Below, piece after piece: positions 9,665-18,629 of a DNA stretch of 64,000 nt; the stretch's first letter is position 1; every line of letters starts with the position of its first letter. Position numbers and translations under genes: made by a program. The DNA is taken from NCBI RefSeq assembly GCF_000311845.1, contig NZ_HE978574.1, positions 956,929 to 1,020,928 on the forward strand, read 5' to 3'. Source of the DNA: Enorma massiliensis phI (GTDB lineage: Bacteria; Actinomycetota; Coriobacteriia; Coriobacteriales; Coriobacteriaceae). Below the pieces are notes generated by a model. That model was not told the origin of the DNA. It saw only the letters and a program-made list of their open reading frames with translations, and searched no databases.

Positions 9665-10450
9665 GTGATTCCTAAAACTATTCACTACATATGGTTTGGT
9701 GGAAAAGAGCTTCCCAAGAGTGCTCAAGGTTATATTGAAACTTGGAAGAAGTTTTGTCCTGATTATACGATCATGCGTTGGGACGAAGCGAACTTTGACG
9801 TGACGGTTAATGATTATGTTCGAGAGGCATTTGAGTCTAAGAAATGGGCTTTTGTAAGTGATTATGTTCGTCTTTGGGTCCTGGTAAACCACGGCGGTAT
9901 ATATATGGATACCGATGTTGAGCTCACAGCTCCACTCGATGAGTTCCTTATTCATCGAGCTTTTTCTGGCTTCGAGTCGAACACTTCTATTCCGACCGGG
10001 TTAATGGCATGTGAGAAGGGGTTTCCACTTTTCTGCGAGTTACTTCATGATTATGACGATCGTAAGTTCATCAAGCCTGATGGATCTTTTGATACCACAA
10101 CAAATGTCGTTGCCATCACAAACACCTGTCTCAAGCACGGTCTGGTATTAAATAATAAGTTTCAAGAACCTTGCGGCCTTGCTTTGTATCCGAATGACTG
10201 GTTCTGTCCAAAAAGCCATGATACGGGAGAGATTAATCTTACGAAGAACACCCATGCAATTCATCATTTCAATGGATCATGGCTCGACTCCATAGAGCAT
10301 GAATTAATCGAACGGCGTCAAGTTTTTCTTCTTAGACATCCTAGTTGCCCTCCTCGCTTGGCTGGGGCTTGGATTAGGCTTGTTCATGGATGCAAGACCG
10401 GCGACTTCGCCCCCTTCATTAAGATGTTGAAAATGAGTATTGGACAGTAG
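9665..10450 (+). CDS. GT32-type glycosyltransferase with DXD sugar-binding motif
   Basis: A 261-residue protein beginning at GTG 9665 with IPKTIHYIWFGG, the hallmark of the OCH1/capsular GT32 family. The segment WAFVSDYVRLWVLVNHGGIY followed by MDTDVE carries the DXD motif that holds the metal and nucleotide sugar. It is cytoplasmic and probably adds one hexose or hexosamine to the growing repeat unit. It lies 11 bases after the DUF2304 gene and 9 bases before wecB, so the genes are co-transcribed. Confidence 0.88.
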   Translation: MIPKTIHYIWFGGKELPKSAQGYIETWKKFCPDYTIMRWDEANFDVTVNDYVREAFESKKWAFVSDYVRLWVLVNHGGIYMDTDVELTAPLDEFLIHRAFSGFESNTSIPTGLMACEKGFPLFCELLHDYDDRKFIKPDGSFDTTTNVVAITNTCLKHGLVLNNKFQEPCGLALYPNDWFCPKSHDTGEINLTKNTHAIHHFNGSWLDSIEHELIERRQVFLLRHPSCPPRLAGAWIRLVHGCKTGDFAPFIKMLKMSIGQ

Positions 10451-10459
10451 GGGTAATCT

Positions 10460-11566
10460 ATGACAAAACGAGTTCTTCTTGTCTTTGGTACACGGCCAGA
10501 AGGCATAAAAATGTGTCCACTCGTGAATGAGCTTAAGGCTCATCCCGAGTTCGAGGTTTTAGTATGTGACACTGGTCAGCATAGAGAAATGCTCAAACAG
10601 GTCCTTGATGTATTCCAAGTGGTTCCTGACTTTAATCTCGAGATAATGAAGCCTGGCCAGACTTTGTTCGACATTACATCTGATGTAATGGTGCGTTGCA
10701 AGGCGGTTTTCGAGGATGTACGGCCGGATATAGTGCTCGTGCACGGAGACACCTCTACGTCGTTTGCTGCGGCTTTGGCTGCCTTTTACCTCCATATTCC
10801 CGTTGGTCATGTTGAGGCTGGCTTGCGGACGTACGATACTCATTCTCCATGGCCGGAGGAATTCAATCGCCAGGCTGTTGACAGCTTGTCCGACCTCTAT
10901 TTTGCTCCAACGGAAGTTTCTCGTAAGAACCTTTGCAGCGAGGGCAAAGATAGCTCCCGCGTATTTGTCACGGGGAATACAGGCATTGATGCGCTACGCA
11001 CTACCGTGAAAACTGATTACTACCATCCCATTCTTGACTGGGCCTCTGGCTCAAGGTTAATTCTTCTTACTGCTCATCGCCGGGAAAACCTTGGTGCGCC
11101 AATGCATAATATGTTTCGCGCGATTCGTCGCGTGCTCGACGAACATGATGATGTTAAAGCCGTTTTTCCTGTTCATCTGAATCCGGCGGTACGAGATGTA
11201 GCCTCTGAGATGTTCGAAGGCTGTGACCGCATTCGCCTTATTGATCCGTTGGATGTATTTGCGTTTCATAATTTTCTAGCCCGTTGCCACTCTGTACTCA
11301 CTGATAGCGGCGGTATCCAGGAGGAGGCTCCTGGACTCGGAAAGCCTGTACTTGTGATGAGAGATACTACTGAACGCCCCGAAGGGATTGACGCTGGAAC
11401 GCTTAAGCTTGCTGGAACGAGTGAGGAATCGATCTATCGGGCATTTACGGACTTGCTTGATAACGAGGCTATGTATGAAGCGATGAGTTCGGCTTCTAAT
11501 CCCTATGGCGATGGTCACGCCTCCGAACGCATTGCTGACGTGCTGAGGGGATACCTCGCTTTGTGA
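10460..11566 (+). CDS. wecB: UDP-N-acetylglucosamine 2-epimerase (non-hydrolysing)
   Basis: Interconverts UDP-GlcNAc and UDP-ManNAc, supplying ManNAc or ManNAcA for surface glycans. The 368 residues match the family length, with GTRPEGIKMCPL at the N-terminus, VHGDTSTSF, GHVEAGLRT, RQAVD, the HRREN motif and DSGGIQEEAP near the C-terminus. All expected active-site elements (Asp, Glu, His) are present. The ATG has GGGGTAA upstream. It is the last gene of the operon and is followed by a strong terminator. Confidence 0.95.
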   Translation: MTKRVLLVFGTRPEGIKMCPLVNELKAHPEFEVLVCDTGQHREMLKQVLDVFQVVPDFNLEIMKPGQTLFDITSDVMVRCKAVFEDVRPDIVLVHGDTSTSFAAALAAFYLHIPVGHVEAGLRTYDTHSPWPEEFNRQAVDSLSDLYFAPTEVSRKNLCSEGKDSSRVFVTGNTGIDALRTTVKTDYYHPILDWASGSRLILLTAHRRENLGAPMHNMFRAIRRVLDEHDDVKAVFPVHLNPAVRDVASEMFEGCDRIRLIDPLDVFAFHNFLARCHSVLTDSGGIQEEAPGLGKPVLVMRDTTERPEGIDAGTLKLAGTSEESIYRAFTDLLDNEAMYEAMSSASNPYGDGHASERIADVLRGYLAL

Positions 11567-11588
11567 TTGCTGGTTAACACGTGTAATT

Positions 11589-11631
11589 GCGGGCCCTGAA
11601 TATCCCTCCGGAACAAAAGGGCCCGCTTTTT
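11589..11631 (+). terminator. Terminator after wecB, between convergent units
   Basis: The perfect eight-base stem GCGGGCCC / GGGCCCGC is followed by TTTTT. It lies between wecB and the convergent flippase gene. Confidence 0.8.
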
Positions 11632-11640
11632 CAACATATG

Positions 11641-13158
11641 TTAATGGTGGAAACGAACTAATACTTTTCTTACGATTTCTCGCTCGTATTCGTTAAAACA
11701 GAAACGCTGGGCTACGAGTAGGTACAGAATAAAGAAGCCTATACCAAAGCAGATGAGCGCTCCCCACCCTTGGATGTTCAGGCTATTCCAAATAAACAAT
11801 CCAATTAATCCCATGAAAATCAAAGGCAGAATTATTCTCGCTATATTCTTCCAGAAAGCTGGGATATCTAAACCAATTCTTTTCCAATAGTATAGATTCA
11901 TGATTATGCAGTTTCCAATAATGACGGAAATGGCAGAAGCTATGCTTGCACCCACGATTCCAATTACATTAACAAGGGGTATCGTGATAGCGATGTTCAG
12001 GATAGCAAGCCCGGAGTTGAGATAGCCACGGAACTGATAGCGGTTAACAACTTGAAGAATCGTGAGTCCAAGGTTTTGAATGATATCAACGGTATAGGGA
12101 ATCATGACAATGAGCGCGACCAGGTAGGCTTCTTGGTAACCTTCTCCAGCCCAAAGACGGATGAACTCGGGGCCAAGAATGGCGAATGCCAGCAAGATGA
12201 ATAATGAGACATATAAAGAAATTCTCCCAACCGTGATAAACAGGCTGGAAGCTTCTTTCTCAGGATGCTTTGAATGAAGATATAGATCTGTAATTTTTGG
12301 TAAAAAAACTGTGGCAACCGTAGTGCCGATAACAATGTAAACCGAGTAAATCTGGGCACCGATGGCGAAGACGGCAACATCTTCAGCACCACGGAAATAT
12401 CCGAGTACAAGTTGGCCTGACTTCCAGAACACTTGATCAGAGAGTGCAACGAGAACGGCGGCAGACGAAAACCGGAGCATCTCTTTAACGAGCTGCTTAT
12501 CCATGCCATGGTATGTATATCGGGTTTTCAATACGCTTTGAGCAAAAACACGTTGAAGAATTGCGCAAAGCAAGTTTGCGCCGAGCGTGCAACACGCAAC
12601 CATGAACGCAGACGGCCATATTCTCATGCAAATTAAGACGAGACATGGCTGAAGCAAGGCTGTAAACAGTTGAGTACCTTTAAGGAATACAAAGCGTTCG
12701 TGGGCGGTAATTACGGCGATGTTGATCGTATTGTTCATGATGACGACCATATCGATTGCCAGCACGACAAACATCATCCCCATCTCGTGGAGTTGGGGAG
12801 ATGTGAAGGAGTTTGCGTAAACTCGAACCGAGATGAATCCGACAATTGTGATTACTGCTACTGCTATTGCAGAAATGACCCAGTGGATACGTTTCGCTAT
12901 CGCGAGAGTATTTTCCATCTTCTCGCGGTCGCCTTCGAGATATGCCTTGCTGTAGAACTTTGTGATTCCAGCGGCAAGTACTGTATTGATGACAGTAAGA
13001 TATGCCATGATTGAACCGACGAGCTGGTAGACTCCGTATTCTGCTTTGCCTATTCCCGCCAGAAGAAGTGGGACATATATTAATTGCACTACAATCTGAG
13101 TGATTGAATATGCATAGGACATAAGTACGCCGGCTTGACGATTGGAGACTGCCCGCAT
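11641..13158 (-). CDS. Polysaccharide flippase (Wzx/MVF superfamily)
   Basis: A 505-residue protein made of about 14 hydrophobic helices, starting MRAVSNRQAGVLMSYAYSIT, which is typical of the oligosaccharide flippase family. It would flip lipid-linked repeat units across the cytoplasmic membrane. It is on the minus strand, alone, with its start 74 bases from the divergent glycosyltransferase at 13233. A flippase implies a Wzx/Wzy-type pathway, which contrasts with the stump of an ABC exporter at 27.2-27.5 kb. No clear Wzy polymerase is recognised in the window unless the large membrane protein at 20.3-22.3 kb serves that purpose. Confidence 0.9.
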   Translation of the reverse strand: MRAVSNRQAGVLMSYAYSITQIVVQLIYVPLLLAGIGKAEYGVYQLVGSIMAYLTVINTVLAAGITKFYSKAYLEGDREKMENTLAIAKRIHWVISAIAVAVITIVGFISVRVYANSFTSPQLHEMGMMFVVLAIDMVVIMNNTINIAVITAHERFVFLKGTQLFTALLQPCLVLICMRIWPSAFMVACCTLGANLLCAILQRVFAQSVLKTRYTYHGMDKQLVKEMLRFSSAAVLVALSDQVFWKSGQLVLGYFRGAEDVAVFAIGAQIYSVYIVIGTTVATVFLPKITDLYLHSKHPEKEASSLFITVGRISLYVSLFILLAFAILGPEFIRLWAGEGYQEAYLVALIVMIPYTVDIIQNLGLTILQVVNRYQFRGYLNSGLAILNIAITIPLVNVIGIVGASIASAISVIIGNCIIMNLYYWKRIGLDIPAFWKNIARIILPLIFMGLIGLFIWNSLNIQGWGALICFGIGFFILYLLVAQRFCFNEYEREIVRKVLVRFHH

Positions 13159-13232
13159 AGGCCCTTTCCTTTACACTGAATTCTGCAACGATAACTATAT
13201 AGGAGAAACTCTACCCGTTTGAGGAGGATAAC

Positions 13233-14114
13233 GTGATTCGGAATCTTTGCATTTTTACACCTACGTATAATCGATCCTACACATTACCTAAGCTGTATGA
13301 AAGTTTGATAGGCCAGGATTGCGCAGACTTCGTCTGGATGATTGTGGACGATGGTTCTACGGATTCCACCGAGGAGCTGGTTAATCACTTTGTTTCTGAA
13401 GGAAGAATCGAGATTCAGTATTACAGGATTGAAAACGGTGGTAAGCAGCGAGCTTACAACTATGCCGTTGAAAAATGCGAAAACCCTCTTTTCATGTGTG
13501 TTGACTCTGATGATGTTCTAACTCCAAATGCGGTTCAAGTTCTTCTTTCTGAATGGGAAAAGGTCTCTGACGATCAGCGCATTGCCGGCATAGCGGTTCC
13601 TCGGACCGCCTTGAATGACATGTTTCCCGAACAAGTTCGATGTAAGCTTGCTGATATCTATCATAAGTATAATTATCGTGGCGAGACAATAATTATGGAG
13701 CGAACGGAAATTGCCAAGCAGTATCTATTTGTAGTGGAGTGTGGGGAAAAATTTATTCCTGAGGTATATGTCTTCGATCAAATCGATCGTGATTTTTATC
13801 ACTACTGCATTGGAAGTGAACTGTGCCACGGCGAATACCTCGAAGATGGATACTCGAGGAACTATGGAAAACTACTTCTGTCGAGCCCATTAAGTTATGC
13901 TCGTTATAAGCTTCAGTGTTCTGAATTTTCGAATGATGCGCTGACAAGAACCAAGGAACTGATCCTCTACCTTGTTTGGATGAGGATAGCCGGTAAAACT
14001 GTGAAAGAATCTCTCGGGAAGACTCCACAGAATCTTCGTTCTGCTGCCTGCTTGCTGGTGCTACCCTCGCGTCTCGCGTACCATGTCGTATTAAAGGCTA
14101 TGTCGGACAACTAG
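13233..14114 (+). CDS. GT2 family glycosyltransferase
   Basis: A 293-residue GT-A enzyme beginning at GTG 13233, with GAGGAGG about seven bases before it. It shows IFTPTYNRSYTLPKLYESL, VDDGSTD and the metal-binding DSDDVL. It probably transfers a sugar to the polysaccharide repeat unit in the cytoplasm. It is divergent from the flippase and converges on the GT4 gene, whose stop lies two bases after this one's. Confidence 0.88.
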   Translation: MIRNLCIFTPTYNRSYTLPKLYESLIGQDCADFVWMIVDDGSTDSTEELVNHFVSEGRIEIQYYRIENGGKQRAYNYAVEKCENPLFMCVDSDDVLTPNAVQVLLSEWEKVSDDQRIAGIAVPRTALNDMFPEQVRCKLADIYHKYNYRGETIIMERTEIAKQYLFVVECGEKFIPEVYVFDQIDRDFYHYCIGSELCHGEYLEDGYSRNYGKLLLSSPLSYARYKLQCSEFSNDALTRTKELILYLVWMRIAGKTVKESLGKTPQNLRSAACLLVLPSRLAYHVVLKAMSDN

Positions 14115-14116
14115 TA

Positions 14117-15255
14117 TCAATGCCCATCTTCCAGTGCTTGAATGAGGTTTTCCGTAGTCTTTTTCCATGTAAGAGTATCTTCGACATGAGATCGTACTCT
14201 TGAACCCGCTTCCTTTAATGCAGCTGGATGGTCAAGATAGGCGGCAATCGCTTCGGAAATGGTTCGAGGGTCCGTATCTTTAAGTATGATTCCATGGCTT
14301 GGATCCGGAATAACCTCTTCTGCGCCCCCTGTGTCCGAAACGATTATTGCGCATCCGTATGCCGCAGCTTCGAGAAGCACGGTGGGGAGGCCTTCGGGAT
14401 AGTCTGTCGGAAGGCAGAAAATGTCAGCCTGTTTAAACAATGCAGATAAGTCTGATTGGGTAAGTGATCCGACAAAATGTATCTGCTCATTAGCAAAATC
14501 GTTAATTATTGATTCGAGAGGGCCAGAGCCAGCAATAATTAGATGGAGCTTGTAATCTTGCTTAACTAGAGCTTTGCACGCCTGAATTATTTTAAGAACG
14601 CCCTTCTCTTTAATCAGACGCCCAGCGAAAACGACAAGCGGCGCATCAGATATGGCGAACTCTTCTCTCCAGTCATGTTCGCTGGAAAGACCACGATACT
14701 CACCAGCGTCGATACAGTTCGTAAGGGTACCCTCAGCTTGAATGCCAAAAGTCCGAAGCCAAATGACTCCGCGTTGAGAGACAGAGAAAAACGAGTTGAT
14801 CCACGTCGAATCAATCGAGTGGCTGCGCGTTCATAGAGGCGCATGATTTTGCCCATGAATCCTGTGTCGTCAGAAATGTATCCAGAGCTATGGTCGATAA
14901 CAATCGGATTTAGCCTCTGATTTTCTGCGATCTTTTTTCCAAGAAGACACAACGGATAATAGCGTGTATTGATAACAATTGCGTCAAAATGATAATTGTA
15001 AAGCTTGCGAAGCGCATGCCAGAAGGCTGGTCCAGGAATAATGAGTGGAAAGCGGTCATTCATGATTGAAACAGAGGGAACTTCTATGACCTCTATTCCA
15101 TGAAATTGAGGGCGGCGGCCTCCATGAGAAGAAGTTATTACTGTTACCGAATGGTTGGCGGAGGCAAGCCCGCGTGCAAGATTGCTTGTATAACGCTCAA
15201 CACCACCAAGATGTGGTAGATAATACGCGGAGAAAATACCGATTCTCATCTGCAT
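14117..15255 (-). pseudogene. GT4 glycosyltransferase, frame broken at an A5/T5 tract
   Basis: Reading from the start (ATG 15255 or 15249, MRIGIFSAYYLPHLGGVERY), the frame is a normal GT-B enzyme to about residue 155 and then shifts at the run 14787-14791. Downstream, in the other frame, the protein continues without a break: FAGRLIKEKGV, IIAGSGP, CLPTDYPEGLPTVLLEAAA, the donor-binding half of GT4 enzymes, down to the stop at 14117. One extra base in the tract gives about 380 residues, the normal length. As written, only the acceptor domain with a short wrong tail would be made. Confidence 0.85.
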
Positions 15256-15262
15256 CAGTTTT

Positions 15263-16243
15263 CTATTTGGTGATTGCAAAAAGATAGAATAGAGGCTTAA
15301 TTAGATGTAGTTTGCACGCCAGCGCGGTCCCTCCAACTCCAAGTCGAATTTTTAGCGTTTGTCCTTTCGGGATTAGAAAGCCAATATAGGGATTGGATTT
15401 CCAGTTAGGGAATTGCTTTTCAGCATCATTTTTTACGAATGCGAGTTTTTCCTCCATGAGCTTGACGCCGCAGCCGCGATTGAACACTGCGAGAGCGTTG
15501 ACCATATTGGCGATATACGCGTATTCGATAACACGCTGCTTTTCCTCTGAGAGGGAAGCCAAGTCATAGCGTTCATGCAGCATGGAGAAGATTTGTGACA
15601 TCATTCTCTCGTGATTCTTCTTGTATGTCATTGTCCCGGTGATCGAGTTTGAATTGAAGTAATAGAAATAGCCCGCATATGGTATGACTTCATATGTTGC
15701 ATTGCAGCAGTAGGCGGAAAGGCTGAAGAAAATATCTTCGCCACAAGCGATGTCTGAGAAGTTCAGATGGTTTGAGCGGAGAAAGCTCATTTTGAATAGC
15801 TTGGTGCAGGCAAGGGCATAGGTAACTGTGCTCCAAACTGAATTGGACATGATGTGTTGAGAGAGCTTGCCCTCTACATCCCTAATATATCCGCCTACGA
15901 TAATGTCTGCATTGGATGCCGAGGCTGCTCGGAAATAAGTTTCTAGATAGTCATTTTTAACGTAGTCATCGCTGTCTACAAACATAACGTATTCACCGCG
16001 GGCATATTCAAGGGCATGTTCGCGTGTTCTACCGAGACCAAGATTTCGCTCATTTTCAAGCACGACGATACGTTCGGGATATCGGGCTTCATAAGAGCGA
16101 AGTATTCCAATGCTATTGTCGGGACTGCAATCGTTAACGCAAATTATTTCATAATCATTAAACGTTTGATTGAGAAGGCTATCAAGACAACGCTCGAGAT
16201 AGTGCTCTACGTTATAAACAGGAACAACGACTGATATCTTCAT
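15263..16243 (-). CDS. GT2 family glycosyltransferase
   Basis: A 326-residue GT-A enzyme: ISVVVPVYNVEHYLERCLDS, VNDCSPDNS, the DSDDYV metal site, and a C-terminal hydrophobic tail. It acts on the cytoplasmic side in repeat-unit assembly. Its stop is close to the start of the GT4 gene, so the two are probably co-transcribed on the minus strand. Confidence 0.88.
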   Translation of the reverse strand: MKISVVVPVYNVEHYLERCLDSLLNQTFNDYEIICVNDCSPDNSIGILRSYEARYPERIVVLENERNLGLGRTREHALEYARGEYVMFVDSDDYVKNDYLETYFRAASASNADIIVGGYIRDVEGKLSQHIMSNSVWSTVTYALACTKLFKMSFLRSNHLNFSDIACGEDIFFSLSAYCCNATYEVIPYAGYFYYFNSNSITGTMTYKKNHERMMSQIFSMLHERYDLASLSEEKQRVIEYAYIANMVNALAVFNRGCGVKLMEEKLAFVKNDAEKQFPNWKSNPYIGFLIPKGQTLKIRLGVGGTALACKLHLIKPLFYLFAITK

Positions 16244-17069
16244 TGATTTCCCTCATGCGTCGAATTAACATGAATGAGATTTTAGCGCAATTGACAGATA
16301 AGGGCTGAACATAGCGACAGCGCATAAAATGGATGGACGAGCGCGAGTCGGGATCATAATGGGTGATAAGTTTTTCCCGCCAAAGAAGCGAAGTGACAAG
16401 CGAGCAATTCGACAGAAACCAATATCCTGGCTTTGTGAATATGTATAGCAAGAAGCGCTTGCCTGGGGAGAGCATAGATACTGGACGGCCGGAAACGGGG
16501 GAGCTGCGTTGGTGCTGCCGATTCGACTGGTTTTCGTATTTGGTGAAAGCAAGTTGATGCCATTGCGTTGTTCACCTACTTAGGCCATGCCCTGGCGTGA
16601 ATGGCTCGCTGCGCAGGATGAACAGCCCGATCGAGGGAGGGGCCAACGGCCAGATCAGGGACATGCTCGGGAACCACCGCGGACTGTCGTTCATGTGCAG
16701 GGTCAAGGCGGTGTTCCCTAATATTAATTGTCGAGCTTTCAGAAAGTTAAATTGAATCCCCGGCAAGACTTGCTGATGCTTTCAGATAAAAAGCGCCTGC
16801 TTTGTTGCTGTGTTACCGTCTAAATAAATGCTTGACTTGCCATGCGTCTTGCAGGCATACCGCACGAATTGGGTGGTTGTTGTCTTCTATATGAATGCAC
16901 CCTCCGGTTGTGAAACAAGATTCAAGCAACTACAGCGAGGACAGGCTTTTAATCAATTTCCGGCATCAAAATATAATATGTTCTAGCTGACTAACCTATC
17001 CTACAATATTTCGTGAACATATCTTTACGCTGCGTAAGACTAAGATTGCTTTCTCTAGGAGGTTTGTAC
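16244..17069. other. Gene-free stretch with an insertion sequence scar
   Basis: About 825 bases separate the minus-strand glycosyltransferases from the lysozyme gene. Apart from the transposase fragment at 16597-16717, I recognise nothing. Several short open frames at 16.2-16.6 kb on the minus strand look like degraded coding sequence, but no family is identifiable. The last 100 bases should hold the lysozyme promoter. Confidence 0.4.
16597..16717 (+). mobile_element. IS1249/IS256-like transposase C-terminal remnant
   Basis: Forward translation gives about 40 residues with NSPIEGGANGQIRDMLGNHR followed by GLS and a VKAVF end. This is the conserved C-terminal signature (N-x-IEGG-N-x-x-IR-x-ML-x-x-HRG) of IS1249-type transposases. 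No start, no N-terminal region and no terminal repeats are visible. It is GC-rich inside AT-rich DNA. Confidence 0.65.
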
Positions 17070-18572
17070 ATGAAGAGGCGCACTTTTTTAGCGGCATGCG
17101 CTACGGCAATCGCATCTACTCCTGCGATTGCATTTGCCGAAGAGACGCAGGCAATTGATCCCGCCGATGCATTGAATGCACTTGGCTCAAATCCCTCTTA
17201 CGAAGAATTCGTTGATTATGCGGAGAGGTATTTGACCGACATGGATGATCCTCAGCATATGTCATTGGGCGCAAACAATGAGCCCTCGACATATGCCGGC
17301 TCGAATCCATATTGGAGCTCCTCGAACAAGGGTGCAAAAACCTTTTATGATGGAAACGGCAATATCTGGCTCTCGTCTGCGCACAAAATTGTAGATGTTT
17401 CGAGTTGGCAAGAGGATATTAATTGGAACGCTACTTCCCAAGCTGTTGATGGAGCGGTTTTAAGAATCGGTTACGGGGTGGGTAATACCGATAGAAAATT
17501 TGAGAGAAACCTTTCCGAATGCAGAAGGCTGGGCGTACCGTACGGTGTCTATTTTTATAGCTATGCATATGATGCGTCTTTCGCACGTAGAGAAGCCCAG
17601 TGGCTTTCTACCTTGTTTTCGCGTTATTCGATCGACCGTAATACTCCGGTTTTTTATGATCTTGAACAATTTGAACCTTGGAGCGGGCATTACCCGCCTA
17701 CGTCCGTTTCTGCGTATGAGAGCATTGTCGATGGGTTTTTTAGCGTGCTATCTGCCAATGGTTTCTCTAGCCTGCACGTATACTCATACAGATCTTATTT
17801 GACCACTGGACCACTTGCCAGCGCAAAAATACATTCCCACGTTTCTTGGGTCGCCGAATATAATCCGACGCTGAAGTATTCAATTAGCGCTGCTTCGGGA
17901 GTTAAAGGCTGGCAGTATACGAGTACTGGAAGCGTGCCTGGCATTTCTGGGCATGCTGATATCAGTGCCTTTAACCTTTCGATTCGCTGGACGGGCGGAG
18001 GCTATCCTTACGGCTTCCCCGATGTGTATTCATGGACGCCCCACGCTGAAGACATCTTGTGGCTCAAAGAGAATGGTATTGCCCACGGTTACGGTAATGG
18101 ATATTTTGGAACATACGATGAAGTCCAACGTGAACAGATGGCTGCATTTATGTATCGAGTGGTAGGGAGCCCTTCCTATAGCCCGACAGGCGAGGATATG
18201 GCAAGATTTCCTGATGTAACTTCTTCGACTCCGCATGCCAAAGAGATTTGGTGGCTTGGCTCGACAAAAATTGCCGAAGGCTACGGCGATGGCTCCTACG
18301 GTCCGTACGATCCGATTACACGAGAGCAGATGGCGGCGTTTTTATACCGTCTGGCGGGTTTCCCCGACTATGAGCCGTCGACAGAAGATGCAGCTCGCTT
18401 CCCAGATGTTAATGAAGCCACTCCTCATGCAAAGGAAATATGGTGGATGGGTGCCCAGGGGCTTTCTTCGGGCTATAAAGACGAAGGAGGGATTTACGGT
18501 CCGTTCCGGAATATCCTTCGTCTTGACATGGCGGCATTTTTACATCGTTGGCATGACATGTTTGGAGTTTAG
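17070..18572 (+). CDS. Secreted GH25 muramidase with three SLH-like repeats
   Basis: The start is ATG 17070, set by AGGAGG nine bases upstream. Residues 1-23 form a signal peptide (KRRTFLAACATAIA...). Residues about 105-300 are a GH25 lysozyme: IVDVSSWQEDINW with D109, YGVYFYSYA, and FYDLEQF with the D197/E199 pair expected at the active site. Residues about 312-500 hold three repeats of some 55 residues, each with FPDV-x4-THAxEIxWL, a YG-DG-YGPYD core and REQMAAF-YR. These are degenerate S-layer-homology-like cell-wall-binding repeats common in Coriobacteriia. It probably trims peptidoglycan at the cell surface. A strong terminator follows. Confidence 0.92.
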   Translation: MKRRTFLAACATAIASTPAIAFAEETQAIDPADALNALGSNPSYEEFVDYAERYLTDMDDPQHMSLGANNEPSTYAGSNPYWSSSNKGAKTFYDGNGNIWLSSAHKIVDVSSWQEDINWNATSQAVDGAVLRIGYGVGNTDRKFERNLSECRRLGVPYGVYFYSYAYDASFARREAQWLSTLFSRYSIDRNTPVFYDLEQFEPWSGHYPPTSVSAYESIVDGFFSVLSANGFSSLHVYSYRSYLTTGPLASAKIHSHVSWVAEYNPTLKYSISAASGVKGWQYTSTGSVPGISGHADISAFNLSIRWTGGGYPYGFPDVYSWTPHAEDILWLKENGIAHGYGNGYFGTYDEVQREQMAAFMYRVVGSPSYSPTGEDMARFPDVTSSTPHAKEIWWLGSTKIAEGYGDGSYGPYDPITREQMAAFLYRLAGFPDYEPSTEDAARFPDVNEATPHAKEIWWMGAQGLSSGYKDEGGIYGPFRNILRLDMAAFLHRWHDMFGV

Positions 18573-18591
18573 GGGCTGAGCAAGATGGTTT

Positions 18592-18629
18592 GGGTCGACA
18601 GGTCATTAGGCTGTCGACCCGTTTTTTTA
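18592..18629 (+). terminator. Terminator after the lysozyme gene
   Basis: The perfect ten-base stem GGGTCGACAG / CTGTCGACCC with a nine-base loop is followed by G and seven Ts. It overlaps the last codon of the convergent pyruvyltransferase-type gene. Confidence 0.9.

Noticed and set aside
16212..16575. Short minus-strand frames before the GT2 gene
   Set aside because: They overlap each other in different frames and I could not match any to a family; they may be decayed coding sequence.
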